Source: Nesterenkonia sp. (GTDB taxonomy: Bacteria > Actinomycetota > Actinomycetes > Actinomycetales > Micrococcaceae). Taken from it: DNA of 64,000 bases. This document shows positions 52,860 to 63,160 of the stretch, piece by piece. The notes beneath the pieces are model-generated. The model saw only the letters and a program-made list of their open reading frames with translations, ran no database searches and was not told the DNA's origin. Location of the stretch: the NCBI RefSeq assembly GCF_029265375.1, contig NZ_JAJUJJ010000004.1:80182-144181 (forward strand), read 5' to 3'. The position numbers and the translations under genes are program-made. Each line of letters starts with the position of its first letter. Within the stretch, counting starts at the first letter, position 1.

Positions 52860-53273
52860 TCAGCCGAACCAGATCTCGATCTCCCGGGCGGCAGACTCCG
52901 GTGAGTCGGAGCCGTGCACCAGGTTCTTCTGCACCTGCTCGCCCCAGTCGCGTCCCAGATCGCCGCGGATTGTGCCCGGGGCGGCCGTGGTGGGTTCAGT
53001 GGATCCGGCCAGGGAGCGGAAACCTTCAATCACCCGGTTACCCTCCACCACGGCGGCGACCAGCGGGCCGGAGAGCATGAAGTCCACCAGGGGCCGGTAG
53101 AAGGGCTTTCCCTCATGCTCGGCGTAGTGAGCGGCCAGCTGCTGCTCGGTGGCAGTAGTCATTGTCAGCTCAGCGATGGTGTAGCCCTTGGCCTCGATGC
53201 GCCGCAGGATCTCACCGGTGAGTCCGCGCTGGACGCCGTCGGGCTTGATCAGCACCAGGGTGCGTTCGCTCAT
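52860..53273 (-). CDS. ndk: Nucleoside diphosphate kinase
   Basis: Transfers gamma-phosphate between NTPs and NDPs through a phospho-histidine. The 137 residues match family length. The opening TLVLIKPDGVQRGL and the active-site NLVHGSDSPESAAREI (His120) are clear. Its start overlaps the DUF4233 stop by four bases; folC-DUF4233-ndk is a conserved actinobacterial operon. Convergent with the ABC exporter gene with only 24 bp between. Confidence 0.97.
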   Translation of the reverse strand: MSERTLVLIKPDGVQRGLTGEILRRIEAKGYTIAELTMTTATEQQLAAHYAEHEGKPFYRPLVDFMLSGPLVAAVVEGNRVIEGFRSLAGSTEPTTAAPGTIRGDLGRDWGEQVQKNLVHGSDSPESAAREIEIWFG

Positions 53274-53815
53274 GAAGTCTGCTCCTCACTGTTGTCGGTC
53301 CCGCTGGGGCGCTCAGGCTCAGCCGGCGGGCCGCTGCGCTGCTGGGCAGCGCGGTCGAGTTCTTCTTCCAGCCTGTATCTTTTCATCTTTTCGCGGTCGA
53401 TCTGTGCGCCCCTGCTCACCGCGTACCACCAGCAGGCGGCGAAGCCCAGGCCCGGGATCAGCGCCAGCGGCACGATCAGTCCCTGGCTGGAGATCACCGC
53501 GACTGCCACGAAGCTGCCGGTCATCAGCACCTGCAGGGCCCAGCCCAACGGATAGCCGATGCGGGTGTGCAGCACCGCGCAGGTGCCCACCATCACCACC
53601 GCCAGCAGACACAAGCCGGCGAAGACCCACCAGACATAGGGCTGGTTCTGGTTCAGCCCCCAGGCGGCCAGTGCGAAGAAGAACATCAGCGCAGCCTCCA
53701 GGCACAGCACTGTGGAGGCGAAGAGAGCCTTCACCGAGCGAGGAGGTCTGGTCTGTCCGGGCCGCCATTCGCGCTGGGCGCGGGTCTGGCGCCGAGGTCT
53801 GCGGGCGGCCATCAT
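53270..53815 (-). CDS. DUF4233 membrane protein
   Basis: 181 residues with a basic N-terminus and four predicted membrane helices (ALFASTVLCLEAALMFFFALA; WWVFAGLCLLAVVMVGTCAV; GWALQVLMTGSFVAVAVI; LALIPGLGFAACWWYAV), ending in a charged tail. Function unknown. It sits between folC and ndk with four-base overlaps on both sides, as in other actinobacteria. The start ATG at 53815 overlaps the folC stop; a second ATG follows directly. Confidence 0.85.
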   Translation of the reverse strand: MMAARRPRRQTRAQREWRPGQTRPPRSVKALFASTVLCLEAALMFFFALAAWGLNQNQPYVWWVFAGLCLLAVVMVGTCAVLHTRIGYPLGWALQVLMTGSFVAVAVISSQGLIVPLALIPGLGFAACWWYAVSRGAQIDREKMKRYRLEEELDRAAQQRSGPPAEPERPSGTDNSEEQTS

Positions 53816-55224
53816 CCTGCCCCGGCTTCTGGGGCGCCGCCGATGCCGGTGTCCTCGGCCCCCAGCAGTGCGCGGGCCTCCCCCACCAGCGTGACCGAGC
53901 CGGTGATCAGGATGCCTCCGGTGGCTGTCTGGTCCTCCTCGTCGATGCGTCCCACCGCCCAGTCGATGGCTTCGTCGCACCGGGATGCGGTGTGCACGGT
54001 GTCCTCGCGGAAACCGGCGTTCAGAGCCATCTCTGCCAGCTGATCCGGGGGAATCGCCCGCGCAGAGGTGGACTGGGTGAGGCAGATGTCGCTGACCAGC
54101 GAGTGGTACTGCTCGAAAAAGGTGTGCAGCATCTGCTGGGCGTCCTTCTCCTGAAGGATCCCGACGACGAGCACCAGCTGAGTCAGCCCGAAGCTCTCCT
54201 TGACGGCCAGGGCGCTGGCCTGAAGGCCCGCGGGGTTGTGGGCGGCGTCGACGATGATGGCAGGGCCGGTGCGCAGGGTCTCCAGACGTCCGGGGGAGGT
54301 GATGTGTTCGCAGGCCAGTCGCAGGTTCTCCATCTGCAGCTGCTGCTCTCCCCCGCCGATGAACGCTTCCAAGGCGGCTGTGGCCAGAGCGAAGTTCTCC
54401 GCCTGGTGCGCGCCGTGCAGGGGCAGCAGCAGGTCCGGGTACTTGCCAGCGAGCCCCTGGACGCTGATCTGCTGTCCGCCCACGCCGGGCAGCCGTTCGG
54501 CCACGCCGAACTCCACGCCTTCGAACCGGAAGGGCACCCCGGCCTCGCGGGCGGCGGCCAGCAGCTCATCTGCGGCTTCGGGCACCTGCGCAGCGGAGAT
54601 CAGGAATCCGCCTGGGTTGATGATCCCGGCCTTCTCCTTCGCGATCTGCGCCTCGGTGTCACCGAGCATCTCTGTGTGGTCCAGGCTGATCGGGGTGATG
54701 ACCTGCACCTGGGATTCGGCCACATTGGTGGCGTCCCAGGAGCCGCCGAGGCCGGTTTCGAGCACCATCACGTCCACCGGCTCATCGGCGAAGATCGAGA
54801 AGGCCAGCACCGTCAGCAGCTCGAACAGCGTCAGGGGCTGCTCCCCCTGGCGGGCCAGCTGTTCGTCTACGATCCCGATATGGGGCCGGATCTCGTCCCA
54901 GATCCGCACGAAGGTCTCGTCAGAGACCGGCCGTCCGTCCACTGAGATCCGCTCGGTGACTCGCCCCATGTGGGGGGAGGTGTAGCGCCCGACCCGCAGG
55001 TCATGAGCCAGCAGCCCGGCCTCGATCATCCGAGCGGTGGAGGTCTTCCCGTTGGTTCCCGCCACCTGGATGACTTTGGCGGCCCCATGCGGGTCGCCCA
55101 GGATGTCCATGGCCATGCGCATCGGCTCGATGCGCGGGCGCATGTCATTCTCCGGGGCCCGGGAGAGCATCTCAGCGTAGATGCTGGCCACAGAGTACTG
55201 GTCGATCGGCTGCTGCTCAGGCAC
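53812..55224 (-). CDS. folC: Folylpolyglutamate synthase/dihydrofolate synthase
   Basis: Mur-ligase-family enzyme adding glutamates to folates and/or joining dihydropteroate with glutamate. The 470-residue product has the P-loop [15 protein letters not shown], the [12 protein letters not shown] segment, [22 protein letters not shown] and the C-terminal VDAAHNPAG. The start overlaps the ileS stop by eight bases. The ileS-folC linkage is common. Confidence 0.95.
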   Translation of the reverse strand: MPEQQPIDQYSVASIYAEMLSRAPENDMRPRIEPMRMAMDILGDPHGAAKVIQVAGTNGKTSTARMIEAGLLAHDLRVGRYTSPHMGRVTERISVDGRPVSDETFVRIWDEIRPHIGIVDEQLARQGEQPLTLFELLTVLAFSIFADEPVDVMVLETGLGGSWDATNVAESQVQVITPISLDHTEMLGDTEAQIAKEKAGIINPGGFLISAAQVPEAADELLAAAREAGVPFRFEGVEFGVAERLPGVGGQQISVQGLAGKYPDLLLPLHGAHQAENFALATAALEAFIGGGEQQLQMENLRLACEHITSPGRLETLRTGPAIIVDAAHNPAGLQASALAVKESFGLTQLVLVVGILQEKDAQQMLHTFFEQYHSLVSDICLTQSTSARAIPPDQLAEMALNAGFREDTVHTASRCDEAIDWAVGRIDEEDQTATGGILITGSVTLVGEARALLGAEDTGIGGAPEAGAG

Positions 55225-58200
55225 GGGCGGTCTCCACTGCTTCGACGCTGATACGGGTCTCTTCGGAGGTCTCGCCCTGCAGCAGGTGCAGTTCGCTGCT
55301 CAGCGTCTCGGCTTTGACCAGGTCGGCGTGGGCCTCCACGGCTGCGATAGTCTCCGGGGAGGCGGTCACCGTAGTGGAGATCCTGTCGGAGACGTGCAGG
55401 TCTGCCTCCTTGCGGGCTGCCTGAATGCTGCGGATCACATCGCGTGCGGTGCCTTCGGCGATGAGCTCCTCGGTCAGCGAGGTGTCCAGCACTAGGAAGC
55501 CGCCGGAGGTCCCGGCGTCGTCGAGCACGGTGACTGCAGTATCCGTCAGCTCCTCGGAGACCGTGGTGGTCAGGGTGTATTCGCCCTCCTGCAGCTCCAG
55601 TCCGCCTGCAGTGACCTGCCCGTCGGAGACGCTCCAGTCCCCGGATTTGGCTCCCTTGATCGCCTGCTGCACGTCTTTGCCCAGTCGCGGTCCGGCTGCG
55701 CGGGCGTTGACCACCAGCTGCTGGCCGATCCCCCAGGAGGCGGCGTCGGTCTCGTCCGCTTCCCGCAGGTCCACGTGCTTGATGTTGAGCTCATCAGCGA
55801 TGATCTGCTCATAGGTTCCAGCCAGCGCCCGGGCCTGCGGCACGACCACGGTGAGCCGGGCCAGCGGCTGGCGCACCCGGCGTTTGGCCTGCTTGCGCAG
55901 CGCGGAGCCGGCGGAGGCGATCCGGCGGGTGAGCTCCATCAGTTCCACAGCCCGCTCGTCCTTGACGTAGTCAGCTGGATCAGGCCAGTCGGCCAGGTGG
56001 ACGCTGCGTCCACCGGTGAGTCCGCGCCAGACCTCCTCGCTCACCAGCGGCAGCAGAGGCGCCGCCACGCGGGTGAAGGTCTCCAGAGCGGTGTAGAGCA
56101 CATCGTAGGCGGTGAAGTCCTCGTCGTAGAACCGCTGCCGGGATCGGCGGATATACCAGTTGGTCAGGGTCTCGGCGTAGCGGCGCAGAGCCTCGCAGGC
56201 ACCTGCGACGGAGAACTCGTCGAGGGCGGCGGTGACCTCACGCACCAGATCACCTGTGGCGGCCAGGATGTAGTGGTCCAGTGGTGTGAGCCGCTCGTCG
56301 TCGCTGGTGACCGTCTTTGCCTGATACCCGGCTCCGCGGCGGGCGGTGTTGGCGTAGAGGGCGAAGAAGTGCCAGGCGTTCCACATCGGCAGCAGCACCT
56401 GCCGCACGCCTTCGCGGATGCCTTCCTCGGTGACGATGAGGTTCCCGCCGCGCAGAATGGGGCTGGACATCAGGAACCAGCGCATCGCATCGGAGCCGTC
56501 CCGGTCGAAGACCTCGTTGACGTCGGGGTAGTTCTGCAGTGACTTGGACATCTTCTGCCCGTCGGATCCCAGCACGATGCCGTGGCTGATGACGTTGGTG
56601 AATGCTGGGCGGTCGAACAGGGCGGTGGCCAGGATGTGCATGGTGTAGAACCAGCCGCGGGTCTGCCCGATGTATTCGACGATGAAGTCCGCCGGATGGT
56701 GGTCCTCGAACCATTCGCGGTTCTCGAACGGGTAGTGCACCTGGGCGAACTGCATGGAGCCGGAGTCGAACCAGACGTCCAGGACGTCCTCCACCCGACG
56801 CATGGTGGACTTGCCCGTCGGGTCATCCGGGTTGGGCCGGGTCAGCTGGTCGATCCAGGGCCGGTGCAGGTCCGGTTCGCCGGCGGCGTTGCGCGGATAG
56901 TCGCCGAAGGCCTCCTTCAGCTCCTCCAGGGAGCCGTAGACCTCGGTGCGCGGATAGTTCGGGTCGTCGGAGACCCACACCGGGATGGGGCTGCCCCAGT
57001 AGCGGTTCCGGGAGATGGACCAGTCGCGCGCGTTCTCCAGCCATTTGCCGAACTGCCCGTGCTTGACGTTCTCCGGGATCCAGTTGATCTGCTCGTTCAG
57101 CTCGACCATCCGGTCCTTGAACTCGGTTACGGCCACGTACCAGCTGGTCACCGCCTTGTACATCAATGGGGTGCGGCAGCGCCAGCAGTGCGGGTAGGAG
57201 TGCACGTAGGACTTCTCACGCACCAGGCGGCCGTCAGCGGCCAGGCGCTGGATGATGGCGCGGTTGGCTTCAAAGGCCTGGACCCCGGCGATCTCTGCCA
57301 GGGGCGTCTGGCCGGAGGGGGTGGGTTCGGCGAACATGGGGAGGAATTTCCCTGCCGCGTCCACCGAGAGGATCACCGGAATCCCGTTCTCCTCGGAGGA
57401 CCGCTGGTCCTCTTCACCATAGGCGGAGGCCTGATGCACCAGCCCGGTGCCGTCGGTGGTGGTGATGTAGTCCTCCACCACCACCTGCCAGGCATGCTGG
57501 GTGCCCCACTGCTCGACGTCGGCGTAGTAGTCCCACAGCGGCTGATAGCGAAGACCTGCCAGGTCTCGTCCGCGGTGGCGGGAGACCACAGCGGCCTCGG
57601 CTGCCTCAGCTGCGGTGGCCTCGTCGCTGTCGGTGAAGCCCAGGTCCTTCGCGTAGGCGGGCACCAGCTCGGCGGCGAGCATATGCCGGCCCGGAAGCGG
57701 CCCGTCCTCGGGGGCCTGCACCACCGCGTAGTCGACGTCGGGCCCAACAGCCACAGAGAAGTTGGTGGGCAGGGTCCAGGGTGTGGTGGTCCACGCCAGC
57801 AGGTTCACCCCGGCCAGCTGCTCTCCGAGCTGGCCTCCCCCGGTGACCGGGAATGTGACAGTCACTGACGGGTCCTGCCGGTCCTTGTAGACCTCGTCGT
57901 CCATGCGCAGCTCGTGGTTGGACAGCGGGGTCTCGTCCTTCCAGCAGTAGGGAAGCACCCGGAAGCCCTGGTAGGTCAGGCCCTTGTCGTAAAGCTGCTT
58001 GAATGCCCAGATGACCGACTCCATGAACTCCACGTTCAGGGTCTTGTAGTCGTTTTCGAAGTCCACCCAGCGGGCCTGCCGGGAGACGTAGGCCTCCCAC
58101 TCCTTGGTGAACTTCAGCACGTTGGCCCGGCAGGCGTCATTGAAGTGCTCGATGCCCAGGGATTCGATCTCGGCCTTATCCGTCATGCCGAGCTCCTTCA

Positions 58201-58564
58201 TGGCGCTCAGCTCGGCAGGCAGACCGTGGGTGTCCCACCCGAAGCGGCGCTCCACGCGCTTGCCCCGCATGGTCTGGTACCGCGGGACCAGATCCTTCAC
58301 GTACCCGGTGAGCAGGTGCCCGTAGTGGGGCAGCCCGTTGGCGAAGGGCGGGCCGTCGTAGAAGACGAACTCCTCGGCGCCGCGGCTGGTGTCCCGCTGC
58401 TCGATGGAGGCCTGGAAGGTGCCGTCGGCCTCCCAGTGCTTGAGCACCTGCTCTTCGATCTGCGGGAAGCTCACCGACGCCGGGACTGCACGCGAGGCGG
58501 CGGTGGTGGCGCGGGGGTAGACCGGCTGGTTCTGCTGCGGGCCCGTGGAGGGGTGATCAGTCAT
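55217..58564 (-). CDS. ileS: Isoleucyl-tRNA synthetase
   Basis: Class I synthetase charging tRNA-Ile, 1115 residues. The HIGH-type motif appears as [13 protein letters not shown], the editing domain as [15 protein letters not shown], the KMSKS loop as [13 protein letters not shown], and a C-terminal anticodon-binding domain follows. It belongs to the larger clade with extended C-terminus. The ATG at 58564 is preceded by GAGGA eight bases upstream, which lies within a T-box leader; expression should respond to uncharged tRNA-Ile. Confidence 0.97.
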   Translation of the reverse strand: MTDHPSTGPQQNQPVYPRATTAASRAVPASVSFPQIEEQVLKHWEADGTFQASIEQRDTSRGAEEFVFYDGPPFANGLPHYGHLLTGYVKDLVPRYQTMRGKRVERRFGWDTHGLPAELSAMKELGMTDKAEIESLGIEHFNDACRANVLKFTKEWEAYVSRQARWVDFENDYKTLNVEFMESVIWAFKQLYDKGLTYQGFRVLPYCWKDETPLSNHELRMDDEVYKDRQDPSVTVTFPVTGGGQLGEQLAGVNLLAWTTTPWTLPTNFSVAVGPDVDYAVVQAPEDGPLPGRHMLAAELVPAYAKDLGFTDSDEATAAEAAEAAVVSRHRGRDLAGLRYQPLWDYYADVEQWGTQHAWQVVVEDYITTTDGTGLVHQASAYGEEDQRSSEENGIPVILSVDAAGKFLPMFAEPTPSGQTPLAEIAGVQAFEANRAIIQRLAADGRLVREKSYVHSYPHCWRCRTPLMYKAVTSWYVAVTEFKDRMVELNEQINWIPENVKHGQFGKWLENARDWSISRNRYWGSPIPVWVSDDPNYPRTEVYGSLEELKEAFGDYPRNAAGEPDLHRPWIDQLTRPNPDDPTGKSTMRRVEDVLDVWFDSGSMQFAQVHYPFENREWFEDHHPADFIVEYIGQTRGWFYTMHILATALFDRPAFTNVISHGIVLGSDGQKMSKSLQNYPDVNEVFDRDGSDAMRWFLMSSPILRGGNLIVTEEGIREGVRQVLLPMWNAWHFFALYANTARRGAGYQAKTVTSDDERLTPLDHYILAATGDLVREVTAALDEFSVAGACEALRRYAETLTNWYIRRSRQRFYDEDFTAYDVLYTALETFTRVAAPLLPLVSEEVWRGLTGGRSVHLADWPDPADYVKDERAVELMELTRRIASAGSALRKQAKRRVRQPLARLTVVVPQARALAGTYEQIIADELNIKHVDLREADETDAASWGIGQQLVVNARAAGPRLGKDVQQAIKGAKSGDWSVSDGQVTAGGLELQEGEYTLTTTVSEELTDTAVTVLDDAGTSGGFLVLDTSLTEELIAEGTARDVIRSIQAARKEADLHVSDRISTTVTASPETIAAVEAHADLVKAETLSSELHLLQGETSEETRISVEAVETARA

Positions 58565-58572
58565 GGAGATTC

Positions 58573-58782
58573 ATCCTCGTGGCAGTCCTGGTGTGGTGCT
58601 TCGGCCGCAAGGACGTCTGACCCGCTGTGCGGGGTGACGCGGTACCACCTTGCTTGCCCACGGAGTGCGCGGACCTCTTCATGACTGCTGTGACGGGCTT
58701 ACCCGTCCGGTTCTACTGAGACCTGGATGGTCCGTTCTTCCGGAAGCTCACCGGTGATGGCCGGGTCAACGCTGCTGATGAA
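58573..58782 (-). promoter_or_regulatory. Ile-specific T-box riboswitch (translational type)
   Basis: On the minus strand the ileS leader contains the T-box sequence AGGTGGTACCGCG (58638-58650) and, further upstream, a short stem I loop with an AUC isoleucine specifier (complement of 58756-58758) set in CCGGCC-AUC-ACCGG. The Shine-Dalgarno GAGGA (58573-58578) follows a GTCCT/AGGAC pairing that can act as sequestering structure. No intrinsic terminator is seen, so control is probably at translation, as in other actinobacterial ileS leaders. Confidence 0.85.
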
Positions 58783-58788
58783 AGTGTA
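58783..58788 (-). promoter_or_regulatory. -10 box of ileS
   Basis: TACACT on the minus strand just upstream of the T-box leader; no clear -35. Confidence 0.4.
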
Positions 58789-58837
58789 GCAATGTCGGCG
58801 GGTCGGCCACCTCCAGCTCGGGCCAAGGCAGGGTCCC

Positions 58838-58843
58838 TAACCT
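58838..58843 (+). promoter_or_regulatory. -10 box of leaderless mgtC-like gene
   Basis: TAACCT, 7 nt before the ATG at 58851. The GGGAGGA between them abuts the start codon and is too close for a normal ribosome site. Confidence 0.4.
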
Positions 58844-58850
58844 GGGAGGA

Positions 58851-59561
58851 ATGGAGATCGAGCTGTTCCCGGCCTCTCTTTTGACCGAGGCGGTGCTGCT
58901 GGTCTGCGCCTTCGTGCTCTCCGGTGTGATCGGTGTGGAGCGGGAGATTCGGCAGAAGTCCGCCGGGACGCGCACCCATATTCTGGTGGGCACCGGCTCG
59001 GCACTGTTCACCCTGGTCTCCGCCTACGGGTTCGCCCATCTGATCGGCGATGACGTCATCTTGGACCCGTCCCGCATCGCTGCGCAGATCGTCTCAGGCA
59101 TCGGCTTCATCGGCGCCGGAGTCATCTTTGTGCGGCAGAACATCATCTCCGGGCTGACCACTGCGGCCAGCATCTGGGTCACCGCGGCGGTGGGGATGGC
59201 CTGCGGGGCCGGGATGCCGGTGATCGCCGCGCTGACCACTGTGCTGTACCTGCTGGCGGTCACAGTGATCACCTGGCTGGTCCGCCGGCTGCCGCAGCAA
59301 GGACAGTCCCGGCTGTACACGGTGCGCTACACCGACGGCCGCGGCGTGCTGCGCGACATTCTGGGCGAGGCCAGCGATTCGGGGTACGAGTCAGCACTGT
59401 CACAGACCAAGCGGCAGGAGTCTGCCGAAGGGCCGGTGGTGGAGGCGACAATGCGCTTCACCCGCCATCAGCGCAACGCCGACGACGACCTGTTCCGCAG
59501 GCTCAGCGAGCTCGACGGCGTCCTCGAGGTCCGCCGAGTGCAGCAGGACCACGAGGACTGA
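58851..59561 (+). CDS. MgtC/SapB family membrane protein
   Basis: 236 residues. The N-terminal ~150 residues form the MgtC domain with four or five membrane helices: VLLVCAFVLSGVIGVEREIR, GTRTHILVGTGSALFTLVSA, QIVSGIGFIGAGVIF and NIISGLTTAASIWVTAAVGM. A soluble ACT-like C-terminal region follows (LYTVRYTDGRGVLRDILGEA). Relatives are linked to Mg limitation and intracellular survival. Convergent with valS, one base apart. Probably leaderless. Confidence 0.9.
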   Translation: MEIELFPASLLTEAVLLVCAFVLSGVIGVEREIRQKSAGTRTHILVGTGSALFTLVSAYGFAHLIGDDVILDPSRIAAQIVSGIGFIGAGVIFVRQNIISGLTTAASIWVTAAVGMACGAGMPVIAALTTVLYLLAVTVITWLVRRLPQQGQSRLYTVRYTDGRGVLRDILGEASDSGYESALSQTKRQESAEGPVVEATMRFTRHQRNADDDLFRRLSELDGVLEVRRVQQDHED

Positions 59562-59562
59562 C

Positions 59563-62229
59563 TCAGACCTGTTCGGGGTCGGCGAGCTCGACGTCGGTGA
59601 CGGTGATCTCCTCCGCGCCCTCACCGCTGACCAGCTCGAGGCTGCGGGCCTTAGTGGCCGCCTGCACATCCTGCTGGGCGGAGGCGATGTGCTCCACCGC
59701 CTGGGCCGGTCCGGCGATCCGGGCGCTGAGGATCTCAGTGCGCTGCTTGACCTTGGCATCTGATTTGGCCCGCCGCAGTCCGGACAGCGCCTCCCCCACG
59801 GCATCGAGCAGGGCTGGGTCGCCGTCGATCCCGCCCAGGTCTTCTGCCTGTGGCCACGCCTGACCGTGCACTGAGCCGGTACGCCACCAGCGCCACACCT
59901 CATCTGTGGCGAACGGCAGGATCGGGGCGAAGAGGCGCAGGACCTTGTCCAGAGTGGTCGCCAATGCGGCCAGCACCGAAGCCTGAGCCTGCTCACCGCG
60001 AGCGCCATAGGCGCGGTCCTTGACCAGCTCCACGTAGTCGTCGGTGAACGACCAGAAGAAGCTCTCGGTCACCTGCAGCGCCCGCGCGTAGTCATAGGCT
60101 GCGAAGTGCTCGGTGGCCTGCTCCACCACGGTGGCCAGCCGGCTCAGCAGAGCACGGTCCAGCGGCTCGGTCAGCACCGAAACGTCGTCGCCGCTGAGCA
60201 CATGGGCCTCAGTCACCCCCAGGTTGAGCGCGAACTTCGAGGCGTTCAGCAGCTTGATGGCCAGGCGGCGGCCGATCTTCATCTGTGCCTCTTCGAAGGC
60301 GGTGTCCGCACCCAGCTTTGCGCTGGCAGCCCAGTAGCGGACCGCGTCGGTGCCGAAGCGATCCAGGACGTCGTCGGGAACCACCACATTGCCCTTGGAC
60401 TTGGACATCTTCTTCCGGTCCGGATCCAGAATCCAGCCGCTGATGGCGGCGTTGGTCCACGGCACCGACTCGTGCAGCGAGTGGGCGCGCACCACGGTGG
60501 CGAAGAGCCAGGTGCGGATGATGTCGTGGCCCTGGGGCCGCAGATCGTAGGGGAAGACGCGGGTGAAGAACTCGTTGTCCCGCTCCCACCGGCCGGCGAT
60601 CTGCGGAGTCAGTGAGGAGGTCGCCCAGGTGTCCAGGACATCCTGTTCGCCGATGAATCCCCCGGGGACCCCACGCAGCTCCTCCGAGTATCCCGGGGCG
60701 GGATCTGAGGAGGGGTCCACCGGCAGCTGGTGCTCCTCTGGCAGGATCGGCTCCTCATAGTCCGGGTTGCCGTCCTCGTCCAGGCGGTACCACACCGGGA
60801 TCGGCACGCCGAAGAAGCGCTGGCGGGAGATCAGCCAGTCCCCGTTGAGGCCCTCCACCCAGTTCTCATACCGGGAGCGCATGAAGCTGGGGTGCCAGTC
60901 GATCTGCCTGCCCCGGCCGATGAGCTCCTCGCGGCGGCCGGCGTCGCGCCCCCCGTTGCGGATGTACCACTGGCGGGAGGTGACCACTTCCAGGGGCTTG
61001 TCACCCTTCTCGTAGAAGTGCACCGCGTGGGTGATCTGCGTGGGCTCGCCGTCGAGCAGATCCTGCTGGCGCAGCAGCTCCACCACCGCTTCCTTGGCGG
61101 AGTGCACGGTCTTGCCCGCCAGCTGCTGATAGTGCTGCCGGCCGGCCTCGTCAGTGATCCATTCGGGGGTCTCGCGTGCGAACCGGCCGTCGCGGCCGAT
61201 GAGCGCCCGGGTGGGCAGCTGCAGCTCGCGCCACCAGGTCACATCGGTCATATCGCCGAAGGTGCAGATCATCGCGATGCCCGAGCCCTTCTCCGGGTCG
61301 GCCAGCTGGTGTGCTTTGACCTCCACCTCCACGGAGAACAGCGGGGAGGTCACTGTCTGGCCGAACAGGTGCTGGTAGCGCTCATCCTCGGGATGGGCCA
61401 CCAGCGCCACGCAGGCCGGAAGCAGCTCGGGCCTGGTGGTCTCGATGAACACCTTCTCACCTGCAGCGGTGGTGAAGGGATAGCGGTAGTAGGCGCCGGG
61501 GCGCTCCTTGGCTTCCAGCTCGGCCTGGGCCACGGCGGTGCGGAAGGTGATGTCCCACAGGGTGGGGGCGTCTGCGGTGTAGGCATTGCCGGAGCGCACA
61601 TCCCGCAGGAATGCGCGCTGGGAGGCCGCGCGCGAGTCGTCGTCGATGGTGCGGTAGGTCTGCCGCCAGTCCACCGAGAGTCCCAGCCGGGTGAACAGAT
61701 CCTCGAAGACCTTCTCATCCTCCACGGTGAGCTTCTCGCACAGCTCGATGAAGTTCCGCCGGCTGATCGCGTCCCAGTCGCGCTGGTTCTTCGCCGGTTT
61801 GGCCGGCGGGGTGTAGTCCGGGTCGTAGGGCTGCGAGGGGTCGCAGCGCACGCCGTAGTAGTTCTGCACGCGCCGCTCAGTGGGCAGGCCGTTGTCATCC
61901 CAGCCCAGCGGGTAGAAGACCTTCTTCCCGCACATCCGCTGGAAGCGGGCCATCACGTCCGTCTGGGTGTAGGAGAACATATGCCCCACGTGCAGCGATC
62001 CCGAGGCGGTCGGCGGCGGGGTGTCGATGGAGTACACCTCATCGCGGGAGGCCGACTCGTCGAAGTGGTAGAGGCGCTCGGCCTGCCACGCGGCGTTGAG
62101 CTTGTCCTCCAGGCCCTCCAGCGCCGGCTTCTCGGGAACGTTGGGGGTGACGGGACGGGACTGTTCGGGCGCGTCTGTGCCCACGGTGTTTTCGGCCATG
62201 CGTGCCATTGTGTCATGACCCCAGACCAT
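59563..62229 (-). CDS. valS: Valyl-tRNA synthetase
   Basis: Class I synthetase charging tRNA-Val, 888 residues in the open frame. Motifs: HIGH-type TASGSLHVGHMFSYTQTDV, ETTRPELLPACVAL in the editing domain and KKMSKSKGNVVVPDDV. The C-terminus is short with a small helical arm (LRRAKSDAKVKQRTEI). Three in-frame ATGs (62229, 62208, 62199) compete as start and none has a clear ribosome site. No T-box is present upstream, unlike ileS. Confidence 0.96.
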   Translation of the reverse strand: MVWGHDTMARMAENTVGTDAPEQSRPVTPNVPEKPALEGLEDKLNAAWQAERLYHFDESASRDEVYSIDTPPPTASGSLHVGHMFSYTQTDVMARFQRMCGKKVFYPLGWDDNGLPTERRVQNYYGVRCDPSQPYDPDYTPPAKPAKNQRDWDAISRRNFIELCEKLTVEDEKVFEDLFTRLGLSVDWRQTYRTIDDDSRAASQRAFLRDVRSGNAYTADAPTLWDITFRTAVAQAELEAKERPGAYYRYPFTTAAGEKVFIETTRPELLPACVALVAHPEDERYQHLFGQTVTSPLFSVEVEVKAHQLADPEKGSGIAMICTFGDMTDVTWWRELQLPTRALIGRDGRFARETPEWITDEAGRQHYQQLAGKTVHSAKEAVVELLRQQDLLDGEPTQITHAVHFYEKGDKPLEVVTSRQWYIRNGGRDAGRREELIGRGRQIDWHPSFMRSRYENWVEGLNGDWLISRQRFFGVPIPVWYRLDEDGNPDYEEPILPEEHQLPVDPSSDPAPGYSEELRGVPGGFIGEQDVLDTWATSSLTPQIAGRWERDNEFFTRVFPYDLRPQGHDIIRTWLFATVVRAHSLHESVPWTNAAISGWILDPDRKKMSKSKGNVVVPDDVLDRFGTDAVRYWAASAKLGADTAFEEAQMKIGRRLAIKLLNASKFALNLGVTEAHVLSGDDVSVLTEPLDRALLSRLATVVEQATEHFAAYDYARALQVTESFFWSFTDDYVELVKDRAYGARGEQAQASVLAALATTLDKVLRLFAPILPFATDEVWRWWRTGSVHGQAWPQAEDLGGIDGDPALLDAVGEALSGLRRAKSDAKVKQRTEILSARIAGPAQAVEHIASAQQDVQAATKARSLELVSGEGAEEITVTDVELADPEQV

Positions 62230-62313
62230 CCCCGGCGACGACGTCGGCCTGTGAGGATCCGATCAGTTCAGAAGATTTTCTGTCACGGGCACCACCTGTG
62301 AGCGGAATCTCAC

Positions 62314-62319
62314 TACCCT
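62314..62319 (+). promoter_or_regulatory. -10 box of leaderless SDR gene
   Basis: TACCCT, 7 nt before the ATG at 62327. Confidence 0.4.
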
Positions 62320-62326
62320 TAGAGGT

Positions 62327-63103
62327 ATGAACCACGATCCTGCATCCCACTCCCCCGCTGCGCGCCGGGCCCTGGTCACCGGCGCCTCCTCCGGCATCGG
62401 CGCCGCCACCGCCCAGCGCCTGACCTCAGAAGGCTGGCAGGTCTTCGCTGTGGCCCGGCGTGCCGAGCGGCTGGAGCATCTGGCTGAGCATGAGGGGATC
62501 ATCCCTGTGGTCTGTGATGTCACAGACACCGAGCAGGTGGCCCAGGCAGTCCAGCAGGTCGCCGAGGCCGGCGGCATCGACACGCTGATCAACAACGCCG
62601 GCGGGGCTCTGGGCGTAGACCCGGTGGCCGAGGGGCGGCAGGAGGACTGGCGGTGGATGTTCGAGGTCAACGTGATGGGTACGCTGAACATGATCCAGGC
62701 CTTCCTGCCGATGCTGCGTGAGCACGGGGAAGGCACCATCCTGAATGTGACCTCCACCGCCGGGATCGTCAGCTATGAGGGCGGCGGCGGCTACAACGCC
62801 GCGAAGTTCGGGCAGCACGGGCTCACCGGTGCGCTGCGGCTGGAAGAGGCAGAGCACAATGTGCGCGTGGTCGAAGTGCTGCCGGGGATGGTCAAGACCG
62901 ACGAGTTCTCCGCCAAGCGTCTGCGCGGAGACGCCGCCGCGGCGGAGAAGGTCTACGCCGGGGTGGACAAGCCGCTGCTGGCCGAGGACATCGCCGAGAT
63001 CATCACCCACGCGGTGACCCTGCCGCACCACGTCAACCTGGATCAGATTGTGGTGCGTCCGGTGGCGCAGGCGGCTCAGCACAAAGTCATCCGCCGCGGC
63101 TGA
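62327..63103 (+). CDS. Short-chain dehydrogenase/reductase
   Basis: NAD(P)-dependent oxidoreductase of 258 residues, classical SDR. The cofactor motif is VTGASSGIG (residues ~17-25), with NNAG near residue 89 and the catalytic Ser143-Tyr156-Lys160 (TSTAG, then YNAAK). ARR after the second strand suggests preference for NADP. Closest in style to YdfG-type 3-hydroxy acid dehydrogenases; substrate not determinable. Probably leaderless; divergent from valS. Confidence 0.9.
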   Translation: MNHDPASHSPAARRALVTGASSGIGAATAQRLTSEGWQVFAVARRAERLEHLAEHEGIIPVVCDVTDTEQVAQAVQQVAEAGGIDTLINNAGGALGVDPVAEGRQEDWRWMFEVNVMGTLNMIQAFLPMLREHGEGTILNVTSTAGIVSYEGGGGYNAAKFGQHGLTGALRLEEAEHNVRVVEVLPGMVKTDEFSAKRLRGDAAAAEKVYAGVDKPLLAEDIAEIITHAVTLPHHVNLDQIVVRPVAQAAQHKVIRRG

Positions 63104-63106
63104 GAA

Positions 63107-63152
63107 CCGTGCGGCCGCCGCCTGGTCGAAGCCTCCGGCCACGGCCGCACGG
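63107..63152. terminator. Bidirectional terminator between SDR and DsbA-fold gene
   Basis: A perfect 10-bp stem CCGTGCGGCC / GGCCGCACGG with an inner GC-rich loop between convergent genes. Confidence 0.7.
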
Positions 63153-63160
63153 ACTGCGCT

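Noticed and set aside
60730..62301. 523-residue open frame antisense to valS
   Set aside because: Composition is His/Gly/Val/Leu-rich, typical of antisense translation, and valS is unmistakable on the other strand.
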